DNA of 40,826 nucleotides from Vagococcus bubulae (GTDB taxonomy: Bacteria; Bacillota; Bacilli; Lactobacillales; Vagococcaceae), in contig NZ_NGJT01000018.1 of NCBI RefSeq assembly GCF_003950315.1, positions 1 to 40,826 of the forward strand. The letters run 5' to 3'. Position 1 is the first letter of the stretch. Each line of letters starts with the position of its first letter. Positions 9,396 through 18,580 of this stretch are shown here, piece after piece. A program made the position numbers and the translations under genes. A model generated the notes under the pieces. That model made no database searches and was not told the origin of the DNA. It saw only the letters and a list, made by a program, of their open reading frames with translations.

Positions 9396-10403
9396 ATGGG
9401 AGTTACAATTAAAGATGTTGCAAAAGAAGTAGGTGTTGCCCCTTCAACTGTATCGCGTGTTTTGAAAGATCATCCAAGTATTTCAGCAGAAACAAAAGAG
9501 CGCGTAAGAAAAGCAATGGACAAGTTAGGCTATGTTCCAAATATTTCAGCAAGAAACTTAGTTAGTAAACTATCTAATGCTATTGGGGTAGTCTTGCCAA
9601 TTATTGAAACCAAAGAGCGAGCAAGTGAGCCGTTTTATTTAGAAGCGATTACGGCAATGAATGAAGAAGCAAGTAAACATCAAGTAAGTATCGCTATAGC
9701 ATCAGGTAATACCGAAACGGAATTACTGGAAGCAGTAACACTACTTTATTTGCAAAGACGAGTGGACTCTTTTATCTTGATGTATGTAAAAGAAAATGAT
9801 CTCATTTTAGACTTTTTAATTGAGAAGAATATCCCATTTACAATTATTGGACACCCATATCGTTATTACAATGACACTAGCTGTGTTGATAATGACAATC
9901 AGCTACTAGGTAGGAGTGTCACACAGTACCTTATTGATAAGGGACACAAGGATATTTTATTTGTAACAAATAATTCAACTGAAAATTTCTTTAAGGAACG
10001 TTTTTATGGGTATGAAATGTGTTTAAAAGATAATCACTTACCCTGTTATCCGGTATGTGATTTAGAAAAAAGCAATGAATTTATTCAGCTAGATAGCTTA
10101 TTAAGTGAAAGGAAAATCTCAGCATGTATTGCGATTGATGATATGTTTGCTTTAAAAGTGATTCAGTTTATCCAATTGAGTGGTCTAACAGTTCCTGATG
10201 ATGTATCGGTTATTAGTTTTAATAATTCTATTTTTTCAACCTTGATTCACCCTTATATTACGTCAGTCGATATTAATACACGTGAACTAGCGAAGTCTGC
10301 TGTATTAGAGTGTCTAAACCAAGTTAATTATCCAGATGAGTTGAAAAAGAGAGTGATTATTCCACACAAATTAATTGAACGAGAAAGTGTCATAGACTGT
10401 TAA
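9396..10403 (+). CDS. malR: LacI-family maltose regulator
   Basis: 335-residue LacI/GalR repressor. The N-terminal HTH reads TIKDVAKEVGVAPSTVSRVL, followed by the hinge helix region (YVPNISARNL) and a periplasmic-binding-like effector domain. It lies 18 bp after mapP, with a GGGAGAG site before the ATG. The likely targets are the two GCAAACGATT operators at 6201-6214 and 6313-6330, and possibly the related site at 23281. LacI regulators usually release DNA on binding the inducing sugar; the inducer here is presumed to be maltose but cannot be read from sequence. A terminator follows, closing the operon. Confidence 0.9.
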   Translation: MGVTIKDVAKEVGVAPSTVSRVLKDHPSISAETKERVRKAMDKLGYVPNISARNLVSKLSNAIGVVLPIIETKERASEPFYLEAITAMNEEASKHQVSIAIASGNTETELLEAVTLLYLQRRVDSFILMYVKENDLILDFLIEKNIPFTIIGHPYRYYNDTSCVDNDNQLLGRSVTQYLIDKGHKDILFVTNNSTENFFKERFYGYEMCLKDNHLPCYPVCDLEKSNEFIQLDSLLSERKISACIAIDDMFALKVIQFIQLSGLTVPDDVSVISFNNSIFSTLIHPYITSVDINTRELAKSAVLECLNQVNYPDELKKRVIIPHKLIERESVIDC

Positions 10404-10410
10404 TAAAAAA

Positions 10411-10448
10411 ATTCACCAAATTCTTTTTAGAATATTGGTGGATTTTTT
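10411..10448 (+). terminator. Terminator of the malT-mapP-malR operon
   Basis: TTCACCAA pairs with TTGGTGGA around an ATTCT/AGAAT inner stem, followed by TTTTTTT. It begins 8 bp after the malR stop. Confidence 0.85.
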
Positions 10449-10495
10449 TATATAATACAAGAAAGACAACTTGAGATAATTAAGGAGGGAAGATA

Positions 10496-11371
10496 ATGAG
10501 TTTATATTTAGAAATACCAGAATGGGATAATAGCCTACCTTTTAGGGCATTTGAAAACCAAGGTGAGATTGTTGTACCACCACATTGGCACAAAGAAATT
10601 GAGATGATATATGTGACGAAAGGGCTAGTCAATATTGGTTATGATAATCAGTTGTTTCAAGTGCAAGAAGGGGAAATTTTTATTTTTGGTAGTGGTGAGT
10701 CTCATTATTTTTTAGCTTCGCCAGGCAGTACACGGATTGTTTATCAATTTGATTTAGCCGTTTTTCAAAATTATTTAGTGAATCAATCAGATTATAAAGA
10801 CATTGTCACGCTATTTGAAAAAGCGGAAAATCTTAGTCGGTTTTGGGAGAAAGATGTCGAGCAAGAGATGAGAAGTCTTGTAGAAAAACTATTTAAAGAA
10901 GTACAGCAAAAAAAATTTGGCTATGACTATGCTATATTAAGTCTGTTGCATCAACTATTGGTCTTCTATTATCGTGAGATTCCTCAAAAAAATCGTACAC
11001 TCAAAGAAGGGAATTTTGTTGAATCAACCCATCAAAAACAGACGCTAGAAAGACTGAACGATGTGTTTATTTACATAGAAAATCATTTTCAAGAGGTGAT
11101 TACACTAGAGGATGTTGCCAAATATGTGGGATTTAGCCCATATTATTTTTCACGCTTTTTTAAAAAAAATACAGGACAAAATTTTAGTCATTTTTTGACA
11201 GAATACCGTTTAAATCAAGCAAAATATATCTTATCCCATGAAAATATTCCAATGATAGAAGTGGCAGAACGTTCAGGATTTAATAGTGTTAAAACCTTTC
11301 ATCATGTATTCAAAGAACATGTTGGACTATCCCCTTTAAAATACCATAAGACAATATATGGGAATAATTGA
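10496..11371 (+). CDS. AraC-family transcriptional regulator with cupin sensor domain
   Basis: 291 residues. The N-terminal half is a cupin-like sugar-sensing domain (PPHWHKEIEMIYVTKG, with the paired histidine/glutamate pattern of the AraC_binding fold). The C-terminal 100 residues carry two HTH motifs (LEDVAKYVGFSPYYFSRFFKK and a second ending FHHVFKEHVGLSPLKY), the classic AraC/XylS DNA-binding domain. AAGGAGGGA lies 6 bp before the ATG. It stands alone upstream of the Gfo/Idh-ThuA-isomerase-Gfo/Idh operon, in the same direction, and is its probable activator. The inducer is unknown. Confidence 0.9.
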   Translation: MSLYLEIPEWDNSLPFRAFENQGEIVVPPHWHKEIEMIYVTKGLVNIGYDNQLFQVQEGEIFIFGSGESHYFLASPGSTRIVYQFDLAVFQNYLVNQSDYKDIVTLFEKAENLSRFWEKDVEQEMRSLVEKLFKEVQQKKFGYDYAILSLLHQLLVFYYREIPQKNRTLKEGNFVESTHQKQTLERLNDVFIYIENHFQEVITLEDVAKYVGFSPYYFSRFFKKNTGQNFSHFLTEYRLNQAKYILSHENIPMIEVAERSGFNSVKTFHHVFKEHVGLSPLKYHKTIYGNN

Positions 11372-11448
11372 CCAAAATAACAGGAAGAAAACCTTATCAT
11401 TTTTTTGTATGATGAATGTATCAACAAGAAAACGATGGAGGTTTTTTT

Positions 11449-12528
11449 ATGACATTAAAAGTAGGGATTATTGGTTGTGGTGGTATTGCTAATGGAAAAC
11501 ATATGCCAGCATTAAGCAAAGTAGAAGAAGTTGAAATGGTCGCATTTTGTGATGTGATAGTGGAACGTGCTGAAAAAGCAAAAGTAGAGTATGGGACGAT
11601 GGATGCAACTGTATATCAAGATTATCATGAGTTATTAGCAGATAAAAGTATCGATGTGGTGCACGTTTGTACACCAAATAATTCTCATGCGGAAATTTCC
11701 ATCGCTGCAATGAAAGCGGATAAACATGTGATGTGTGAAAAACCAATGGCTAAAACAAGTGAAGAAGCCAAAGCAATGCTAGAAGCCGCAAAAGAAACAG
11801 GAAAAAAATTAACAATTGGGTATCAAAATCGCTTCACAACAGCTGCTAGCTACTTACATCAAGTATGTGAAGAAGGCGAGTTGGGAGATATTTATTATGG
11901 AAAAGCACATGCGATTCGTCGCCGTGCGGTACCAACTTGGGGAGTATTCCTTGATGAAGAGGCACAAGGTGGAGGTCCGTTGATTGATATTGGGACACAT
12001 GCACTAGATTTAACATTGTGGATGATGAATAACTACAAGCCAAAATATGTGGTAGGAAATACGTATCATAAATTGTCACCAACAAAAAATGCTGCCAATG
12101 CATGGGGACCTTGGGATCCAGAAAAATTTACTGTAGAAGACTCAGCATTTGGTTTTATTACGATGGAAGATGGCGCAACGATTTCTTTAGAATCAAGTTG
12201 GGCATTAAATAGTCGTCAAATCGGAGAAGCCAAAACCAGTTTATCTGGCACAAAAGGTGGGGCAGATATGTTTGATGGCTTGACTATTAATGGTGAGGAT
12301 CATGGTTTACTATATGAAAAACACATTGAATTAGAAACAGGCGGCGTTGATTTTTATGATGGTGAAGGAAATGACCCAGCCTTTTTAGAAGCACAATCTT
12401 GGGTACAAGCTATTTTGAATGACACAGATCCAGTGGTATTACCAGAACAAGCCTTAGTTGTCACAGAAATTTTAGAAGCGATTTACCAGTCTTCAAAAAC
12501 TGGCGAACCAGTATATCTTAATAAGTAG
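11449..12528 (+). CDS. Gfo/Idh/MocA-family NAD(P)-dependent sugar oxidoreductase
   Basis: 359 residues from the ATG at 11449, which is preceded by GGAGG; an upstream in-frame ATG at 11416 lacks a good site and adds unrelated residues. The N-terminal Rossmann fold shows [12 protein letters not shown]. The family catalytic set is visible: CEKP with K98, and D180/H184 in [10 protein letters not shown]. The C-terminal half is the beta-sheet substrate domain. Such enzymes oxidise or reduce a hydroxyl or ketone on sugars, inositols or glycosides. It is first of four genes and may act in sequence with the ThuA-like protein and the TIM-barrel protein. Substrate and direction cannot be stated. Confidence 0.88.
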   Translation: MTLKVGIIGCGGIANGKHMPALSKVEEVEMVAFCDVIVERAEKAKVEYGTMDATVYQDYHELLADKSIDVVHVCTPNNSHAEISIAAMKADKHVMCEKPMAKTSEEAKAMLEAAKETGKKLTIGYQNRFTTAASYLHQVCEEGELGDIYYGKAHAIRRRAVPTWGVFLDEEAQGGGPLIDIGTHALDLTLWMMNNYKPKYVVGNTYHKLSPTKNAANAWGPWDPEKFTVEDSAFGFITMEDGATISLESSWALNSRQIGEAKTSLSGTKGGADMFDGLTINGEDHGLLYEKHIELETGGVDFYDGEGNDPAFLEAQSWVQAILNDTDPVVLPEQALVVTEILEAIYQSSKTGEPVYLNK

Positions 12529-12536
12529 GTGAAAAG

Positions 12537-13247
12537 ATGATTCACGTAACAGTGTGGAATGAATACAGGCATGAAAAGACAGACGAAGAGGTAAAAAAAG
12601 TTTACCCAGAAGGCATTCATAACCAATTAGCTTCTTTCTTAGAAGAAGAGTTTGACGTTAAAACAGCGACACTTGATGAAGCAGACCATGGTTTAACGGA
12701 AGAGGTATTAAATAATACAGATGTATTGGTTTGGTGGGGACATATCGCCCATAATGAAGTGAGTGATGAAATCGTTCAACGCGTGCACCAACGTGTCTTA
12801 CAAGGTATGGGATTGATAGTGTTACATTCTGGTCATATGTCTAAAATTTTTATGACTTTAATGGGAACGTCATGTGATTTAAAGTGGCGTGAAGCGGATG
12901 AAACCTGTCGTATTTGGAATGTTAATCCTAGTCATCCTATTGTAGAAGGGGTTGGAGAATACATTGAACTAGAAAAAGAAGAAATGTATGGCGAACATTT
13001 TGATATACCAGCACCTGATGAATTGATTTTTGTGAATTGGTATAAAGGTGGCGAGGTATTTAGAGGAGGGTGTACCTTTAGACGTGGAAACGGTAAAATT
13101 TTCTATTTCCAACCTGGGCATGAAACGTATCCATCATATTACAACGAACAAGTTCAACTAGTGATTAAAAATGCAGTGAAGTGGTGTCAGCCAATGGATA
13201 GTACTTATCCAACATATGGTCGTCATGCACCATTAGAAGAGTTATAA
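12537..13247 (+). CDS. ThuA-like protein
   Basis: 236 residues, class I glutamine-amidotransferase-like fold (ThuA/trehalose-utilisation family). Recognisable signatures: [11 protein letters not shown] at the N-terminus, [13 protein letters not shown], a [12 protein letters not shown] segment where GATases carry the nucleophile (here serine/histidine, no cysteine), and [14 protein letters not shown]. Rhizobial ThuA works with the oxidoreductase ThuB on 3-keto-disaccharides, and homologues recur next to Gfo/Idh genes. The gene starts 8 bp after the upstream oxidoreductase and ends 15 bp before the TIM-barrel gene, so it is in the same operon. The enzymatic role here is inferred only. Cytoplasmic. 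Confidence 0.85.
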   Translation: MIHVTVWNEYRHEKTDEEVKKVYPEGIHNQLASFLEEEFDVKTATLDEADHGLTEEVLNNTDVLVWWGHIAHNEVSDEIVQRVHQRVLQGMGLIVLHSGHMSKIFMTLMGTSCDLKWREADETCRIWNVNPSHPIVEGVGEYIELEKEEMYGEHFDIPAPDELIFVNWYKGGEVFRGGCTFRRGNGKIFYFQPGHETYPSYYNEQVQLVIKNAVKWCQPMDSTYPTYGRHAPLEEL

Positions 13248-13262
13248 AAGGAGGAAACAAAC

Positions 13263-14231
13263 ATGAAATTAGGCGTTTTTACCCCATTATTTAATAATTT
13301 GTCATTCGATGAGATGATTGAAAAAGTAGCAGAGCAAGGGTTACAAATGGTTGAGATTGGAACAGGTGGCTCTCCAGGAAGTGCTCACTGTGATGTCGAT
13401 GCGTTACTTGCGAGTAGTGATAAACGAAAAGAATATCAAGCAAAATTAAATGATAAAGGATTAGAAATTAGTGCTTTTAGTGCGCATCATAATCCTATTT
13501 CACCAAAACCAGCAGAAGCAAAAGAGGCAGACGAGTTATTAAGAAAAACAATTAAATTAGCCTCTTTAATGAATGTGCCAGTGGTGAATGGCTTCTCTGG
13601 TGTGGGTGGAGGGAACGACACAGACACTTCAGTGAATTGGCCTGTTTTACCATGGCCAACAGATTATACAGATATCTATCACTATCAGTGGGAAAATAAA
13701 TTAATCCCTTACTGGAAAGACATTAATAATGACTGTCAAACAGCTGGAGTGAAAATTGGGATTGAACTTCATGGAGGTTTTTTAGCTCATACACCATATA
13801 CTATGTTGAAATTACGTGATGCAGCTGGGGACAACATTGGGTGTAACTTGGATCCCTCTCATTTATGGTGGCAAGGAATTGAACCAGTTGGTGCGATTAA
13901 AATTTTAGGAAAAGAAAATGCGATTCATCATTTCCATGCAAAAGATACTTACCTAGATCAAGATAACATGAATATGTATGGTGTAACTGACATGCAACCT
14001 TATACAAACGTTCAATCAAGAGCGTGGACATTTAGATCAGTAGGATGTGGTCATAGTTTACAAGATTGGTCAGATATAGTTAGTGCGTTGCGTTTGTATG
14101 GTTATGATTACGTATTAAGTATCGAGCATGAAGACCCATTGATGTCAATCGACGAAGGATTTTCTCGAGCAGTAACTAATTTAAAATCAATCATGATTAA
14201 TGATAAACCAACAGACATGTGGTGGGCATAG
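13263..14231 (+). CDS. Sugar isomerase/epimerase-like TIM-barrel protein (AP endonuclease 2 superfamily)
   Basis: 322 residues of the xylose-isomerase-like TIM-barrel superfamily. Likely divalent-metal ligands are at E168 (GIELHGG), D197 (NLDPSHLWW), H223 (IHHFHAKD) and E288 (LSIEHEDP), the usual order. Members act as isomerases, epimerases, dehydratases, or as the eliminating partner of a C3-oxidising Gfo/Idh enzyme in C- and O-glycoside breakdown. AAAGGAGG lies before the ATG. The operon position between two Gfo/Idh oxidoreductases argues for an oxidised-sugar substrate. Exact reaction unknown. Confidence 0.85.
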   Translation: MKLGVFTPLFNNLSFDEMIEKVAEQGLQMVEIGTGGSPGSAHCDVDALLASSDKRKEYQAKLNDKGLEISAFSAHHNPISPKPAEAKEADELLRKTIKLASLMNVPVVNGFSGVGGGNDTDTSVNWPVLPWPTDYTDIYHYQWENKLIPYWKDINNDCQTAGVKIGIELHGGFLAHTPYTMLKLRDAAGDNIGCNLDPSHLWWQGIEPVGAIKILGKENAIHHFHAKDTYLDQDNMNMYGVTDMQPYTNVQSRAWTFRSVGCGHSLQDWSDIVSALRLYGYDYVLSIEHEDPLMSIDEGFSRAVTNLKSIMINDKPTDMWWA

Positions 14232-14242
14232 GAGGTTTTCAA

Positions 14243-15274
14243 ATGCTTAATATAGGAATTATTGGGTATGGTGGTATGGGAAGCTATCACCATCGTGAAT
14301 TAATAAAAAAAGAAGACGGTGTACAAGTAGTCGGTGCGTATGATATAAAAAAAGATCGTTTGGATGCAGCAAAATATGCGGGACTAAAAACGTATGAGTC
14401 ATTAGAAGCGTTATTATCAAATAATACGATTGACGCAGTGCTGATTGCGACACCTAATGATGTCCATAAAGACTTGGCTATTCAAGCAATGACAAGTGGA
14501 AAACACGTGATTTGTGAAAAGCCAGCCATGATGTCAACCGAAGAATTAGATGATGTGATTCTGGTATCAAACGAAACGGGCCAAGTGTTTATGGTGCATC
14601 AGAATAGACGTTGGGACAATGACTTTTTAATCATTCAAGACATGTATCAAAAGAAACCGATTGGTGAGTTGTTTCAAATTGAGTCACGTGTTCATGGAGC
14701 GAATGGCATTCCAGGAGATTGGCGTCATTTAGAAAAACACGGTGGGGGAATGTTGCTTGATTGGGGTGTTCACTTACTGGATCAACTGCTCTTTATGGTT
14801 GATAGTCCAGTAAAAGAGGTATCAGCTGATTTAAGCTATATCTTAGGTGATGAAGTGGATGATGGCTTTATTGCTTACATTACTTTTGAAAATGGTGTCA
14901 AAGCATTAGTTGAAGTTGGCACAACTAATTTTGTGAAATTGCCACGTTGGTATGTCAAAGGTCTTGAAGGAACGGCTGTCATTGATGATTGGGATTTGTC
15001 GGGTAAAATAGTGAAACAAACCGGCGTGATTGATCATCACAATTTAGTACCAATTAAAGCGGGACAAGGATTAACTAAAACAATGTCCCCACCTTCAGAA
15101 GATGCGACTACAACCTTACCAATCGTTGAAGTAGACGCAGATTATGATGGATTTTATGAAAATTTCCATGATGTCGTTGTTAATAATGCAACACCAATTG
15201 TAAAAAATGACGAAGTTAGAAATGTATTAGCACTGATTGAAAGAATATTCGAAGTGGCGCAAAGTTGTATATAG
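14243..15274 (+). CDS. Gfo/Idh/MocA-family oxidoreductase (second copy)
   Basis: 343 residues from the ATG at 14243, 11 bp after the upstream stop and preceded by GGAGG; the in-frame ATG at 14219 would overlap the previous gene and has no site. Rossmann motif IGIIGYGGMG, catalytic CEKP with K93, and D173/H177 in LLDWGVHLLD. It is clearly different in sequence from the oxidoreductase at 11449, so it is not a recent duplicate and probably handles another step or another substrate. It is the last gene of the operon, followed by a terminator at 15303. Confidence 0.87.
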   Translation: MLNIGIIGYGGMGSYHHRELIKKEDGVQVVGAYDIKKDRLDAAKYAGLKTYESLEALLSNNTIDAVLIATPNDVHKDLAIQAMTSGKHVICEKPAMMSTEELDDVILVSNETGQVFMVHQNRRWDNDFLIIQDMYQKKPIGELFQIESRVHGANGIPGDWRHLEKHGGGMLLDWGVHLLDQLLFMVDSPVKEVSADLSYILGDEVDDGFIAYITFENGVKALVEVGTTNFVKLPRWYVKGLEGTAVIDDWDLSGKIVKQTGVIDHHNLVPIKAGQGLTKTMSPPSEDATTTLPIVEVDADYDGFYENFHDVVVNNATPIVKNDEVRNVLALIERIFEVAQSCI

Positions 15275-15302
15275 TTAACAGTATAAGAATAATATAGAAA
15301 AT

Positions 15303-15338
15303 AATGCATCTGATAATACAATCAGATGTATTTTTTTA
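15303..15338 (+). terminator. Terminator of the oxidoreductase/ThuA operon
   Basis: ATGCATCTGAT pairs with ATCAGATGTAT around AATACA, followed by TTTTTTT. It begins about 30 bp after the last stop. Confidence 0.85.
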
Positions 15339-15369
15339 TATCTATTTAAAAATCTATTAAATGGTAAAA

Positions 15370-15398
15370 TTGAAAAAAATAAAAAAATTATCTATAAT
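15370..15398 (+). promoter_or_regulatory. Promoter of the second AraC regulator
   Basis: -35 TTGAAA (15370-15375), exactly 17 bp, -10 TATAAT (15393-15398). The start would fall near 15405, leaving a leader of about 15 nt before the coding region. Confidence 0.7.
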
Positions 15399-15420
15399 GA
15401 TTTAACAAATAACCTAGGAG

Positions 15421-16266
15421 ATGATTATTATCAATAATCGTAAATATAGAGATATTTTTTTTAATGAAGAAATATTTTCAGAATTATTATTCTTGAATGT
15501 TGGTCATGAAACATGTTTACCTAAACATTCTTATGGACCTAAAATAAGAGAACATTATGTGATTCATTATATAATTAAGGGAAAAGGTATATTTAAGATT
15601 AATGGGAAAACATATCATTTAAAAGAGAAAAACTTTTTCCTAATTCGTCCAAATGAGCTAAGCTACTATGAAGCAGATGCAGAAGAACCTTGGGAATATT
15701 ATTGGTTGGGATTTAATGGCTCTAGAGTAGAAGAGATATTACTCAGCCGATTTATTGATCAATTTACTGATACGGGTATGTTCCATTCAAAAGGGAATAA
15801 TTTGAACTTTAAATTTGAAGATTTACTTAATAGCAATCCTTTTGATTATTCGAAAATGCTTTTTCGTTACTCCATATTTTTTGACTTGATTCGTATGGTA
15901 AACGGCGGGATACCAAGTACAAAATATTATGAAGGAATTAGCATGAAAAAAATGTATAGTAAAACATTTATGTTATATATTCAGAATAGTTATCATTTAA
16001 AAGAGTTAACTATCTCAAGTATAGCGAACTCAATGAATTTAAATCCATCTTATTTAAGCCAAATAATTAAAGAAGAGTTAGGAATTACACCGATAGGATA
16101 CTTAAAAGAATATCGTTTACAAAAAGCATCAGTGTTATTGGAATTAGGAAATATTACAGTTACTGAAGTAGCTGATTTAGTTGGTTATGAAAGTGTACCG
16201 TCATTTTCACGAGCTTTTAAAAAATTATTTGGTCAAGCTCCATCAGTGTATAAAGGCCAACATTAA
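15421..16266 (+). CDS. msmR: AraC-family regulator of the alpha-galactoside operon (MsmR-like)
   Basis: About 281 residues: N-terminal AraC sugar-binding cupin (HYVIHYIIKGKG; EPWEYYWLGFNG) and C-terminal double HTH (LTISSIANSMNLNPSYLSQII; VTEVADLVGYESVPSFSRAF). It precedes msmE and shares direction with it, the arrangement of MsmR/RafR activators. The start is uncertain: AGGAG (15416-15420) touches the first ATG at 15421 with no spacing, an in-frame TAG precedes it at 15415, and there is no other ATG, GTG or TTG for about 120 codons. A non-AUG start at ATT 15427 or ATC 15430 would give normal spacing. The symbol is by context. Confidence 0.85.
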   Translation: MIIINNRKYRDIFFNEEIFSELLFLNVGHETCLPKHSYGPKIREHYVIHYIIKGKGIFKINGKTYHLKEKNFFLIRPNELSYYEADAEEPWEYYWLGFNGSRVEEILLSRFIDQFTDTGMFHSKGNNLNFKFEDLLNSNPFDYSKMLFRYSIFFDLIRMVNGGIPSTKYYEGISMKKMYSKTFMLYIQNSYHLKELTISSIANSMNLNPSYLSQIIKEELGITPIGYLKEYRLQKASVLLELGNITVTEVADLVGYESVPSFSRAFKKLFGQAPSVYKGQH

Positions 16267-16339
16267 AGCAAACTTACGTATATAAAAGTTTTATAATCTA
16301 AAATAAGGATAAATATATCTAAAATAGGGAGAGTATCTT

Positions 16340-16353
16340 TGTAAGCGCTTTAT
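16340..16353 (+). promoter_or_regulatory. Candidate cre site upstream of msmE
   Basis: TGTAAGCGCTTTAT matches the CcpA cre consensus TGWAARCGYTWNCA at 12 of 14 positions, with central CG. It is 40 bp before the msmE ATG. Catabolite repression of the operon is the inferred role. I could not place a convincing -35/-10 pair here, which is common for AraC-activated promoters. Confidence 0.65.
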
Positions 16354-16392
16354 GTTAAAGTGGAATTACATTAGAGAAAGGCGTTGGGATAA

Positions 16393-17652
16393 ATGAAAAA
16401 GAAATGGTTACTTAAAAGTTTAGGATTAATGTTTATGGGAAGTATGCTAGTAGGTTGTTCATCAAATAATTCACAAAAGGATAGTAAAAATGAAAAAGCA
16501 ACTATAACTTATGCTATATGGGATACTAACCAAGAATCAGGGATGAAAAAAATGGCATCGGAATTCGAAAAGGAGAATCCTAATATTAAAGTAAATGTGG
16601 AAGTAACACCTTGGGATCAATATTGGACTAAGCTTGATGCTGCCGCAACAGGAGAAAGTTTACCTGATGTATTTTGGATGCATTCAAATGAAGCATATAG
16701 ATATATGAGTAATGATATACTACTTGATTTGACAGAATCTACTAAAGATAATATTGATTTAACTAAATTTCCTAAAGAAATAACTGAGTTATATTCTCTA
16801 AATGATAAGCAGTATGCCATTCCAAAAGATATCGATACAATAGGACTTTGGTACAATAAGGCATTATTTGATGAAGCAGGAATAGAGTATCCAAATGAGA
16901 ATTGGACTTGGGATGATTTATTAAAAGCGGCTAAAAAAATAACTAATACTGATAAAGGAATTTATGGTATTGCTGCACCAAATAATGGTCATGAGGGATA
17001 CTGGAATTTTGTTTATCAAAATGGTGGAGAAATGTTAAATGACTCTAGAACTAAATCTGAAATCACTAATCCAGCAACAAGAGAAGCACTACAGTTTTAT
17101 ACAGATTTAATTGTGAAAGAAAAAGTATCACCAAGTATTGATCAATTAGCTGAAAATAAACCTGTTTCATTTATGCAATCTGGTCGGTTAGGTATGGGGT
17201 TATTTGGTTCTTGGATGTTAGCAGATTTTAAATCTAACGAATACATGGTGAAAAATACTGATGTTGCTGTATTACCAAAAGGAAAACAAAGAGCATCAGT
17301 CTATAATGGTTTAGGAAATGCCGTTTCAGCAACTACAAAAAATAAAGAAGCTGCGACCAAGTTTGTTGAGTTTTTAGGTTCGGAAAAAGCTAACTTGATT
17401 TCTGCAGAAGAAGGATCAGCTATTCCTGCATATTCTGGAACTGCTGATAAATGGGTTGAAAGTGCAAAAGATTTTAATGTTAAAGCCTATATTGACATGA
17501 TGGATTACTCAGTCATTAGACCATTCTCAAAAGAAACAATTAAAGTAGAAACAATTGAAACTGATAATTTATCTGAATTATTTAATGGAAAAAAATCTGT
17601 GAACGAAGTAACTGATAAAATTGCTACGGAAGTTGATGCTGTTCTAAAATAG
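16393..17652 (+). CDS. msmE: ABC sugar-binding lipoprotein (alpha-galactoside/oligosaccharide)
   Basis: 419-residue family 1 extracellular solute-binding protein. The N-terminus has a lipoprotein signal with lipobox LVGC (C22) followed by a Ser/Asn-rich tether. The mature part shows the typical ITYAIWDTN start, EFEKENPNIKVNV, and the aromatic hinge segment WTWDDLLKAAKKI. It would capture the sugar outside the membrane and deliver it to the two permeases that follow. Neighbours (GH36 and GH4 alpha-galactosidases) point to raffinose, melibiose or related galactosides. ATG with AGAAAGG upstream. Confidence 0.9.
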   Translation: MKKKWLLKSLGLMFMGSMLVGCSSNNSQKDSKNEKATITYAIWDTNQESGMKKMASEFEKENPNIKVNVEVTPWDQYWTKLDAAATGESLPDVFWMHSNEAYRYMSNDILLDLTESTKDNIDLTKFPKEITELYSLNDKQYAIPKDIDTIGLWYNKALFDEAGIEYPNENWTWDDLLKAAKKITNTDKGIYGIAAPNNGHEGYWNFVYQNGGEMLNDSRTKSEITNPATREALQFYTDLIVKEKVSPSIDQLAENKPVSFMQSGRLGMGLFGSWMLADFKSNEYMVKNTDVAVLPKGKQRASVYNGLGNAVSATTKNKEAATKFVEFLGSEKANLISAEEGSAIPAYSGTADKWVESAKDFNVKAYIDMMDYSVIRPFSKETIKVETIETDNLSELFNGKKSVNEVTDKIATEVDAVLK

Positions 17653-17675
17653 ACAAACTATAAAGGAAGATCAGT

Positions 17676-18569
17676 ATGAAATTTAAGAGAAAAAAATATG
17701 AAAAAGAGCAAGTTATGTGGGGTTGGCTTTTAATAGCGCCAACCCTAATTGGCTTATTAGTGCTTAATATTATACCTGCAGTACAATCGTTAGTATTGAG
17801 TTTTCAAAAGTCCAGTGGCTTTGGAAAAACCACATGGGCCGGATTAGCAAATTATGAAAGATTAATCGCAGATAAAGAAGTATTGCAGGCGGTGATTAAC
17901 ACATTGATTTATACTCTGATTTCAGTACCATTTATCATTGTGCTTTCGATGTTGGCTGCTGTGTTAATGAATCAAAAAATTAAAGGTATTTCAGTATATA
18001 GAACACTATTTTTCTTACCAGTTGTTGCCACTCCAGCAGCTGTGGCTATGCTTTGGAGATGGTTATTTAATTCTGATTATGGAATTATTAATCATTTGTT
18101 AAGTAAGATAGGTATTACAGGACCAAATTGGTTAACAGATCCTAAAACAGCAATTATTGCGATTGCAATTGTAGGGATTTGGAGTACTGTTGGTTATAAT
18201 ATGGTTCTATTATTATCAGGATTACAAGAAATACCGAAAGATTACTATGAGTCTGCGGATATAGATGGAGCGAGTAAATTAAAACAATTTTTTTCAATAA
18301 CTTTACCACTTGTAACCCCAACATTATTTTTTGTGTTAGTGACTACTGTGATTAATTCTTTACAAGTGTTTGACCTTATTTTTATGATGATTGATAAGAC
18401 TAACCCAGCGTTGCCAAAAACTCAGTCTCTAGTATATCTATTTTATAAACACTCGTTTATTATGAATGACAAAAGCTATGGTTCAGCAATTGTAATGATA
18501 TTATTATTAATTATTATGGTTGTAACGATGATACAAGTAAAAATACAAAAGAAATGGGTAAATTATTAG
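17676..18569 (+). CDS. msmF: ABC sugar permease 1 (MsmF/UgpA type)
   Basis: 297 residues with about six hydrophobic segments, a MalF/UgpA-like integral membrane subunit. The cytoplasmic EAA loop that docks with the ATPase is visible as YYESADIDGASKLKQFFSI. It is 23 bp after msmE and its end overlaps the ribosome binding site of the next permease. It pairs with MsmG to form the translocation channel. Confidence 0.9.
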   Translation: MKFKRKKYEKEQVMWGWLLIAPTLIGLLVLNIIPAVQSLVLSFQKSSGFGKTTWAGLANYERLIADKEVLQAVINTLIYTLISVPFIIVLSMLAAVLMNQKIKGISVYRTLFFLPVVATPAAVAMLWRWLFNSDYGIINHLLSKIGITGPNWLTDPKTAIIAIAIVGIWSTVGYNMVLLLSGLQEIPKDYYESADIDGASKLKQFFSITLPLVTPTLFFVLVTTVINSLQVFDLIFMMIDKTNPALPKTQSLVYLFYKHSFIMNDKSYGSAIVMILLLIIMVVTMIQVKIQKKWVNY

Positions 18570-18580
18570 GAGGGAATAAA

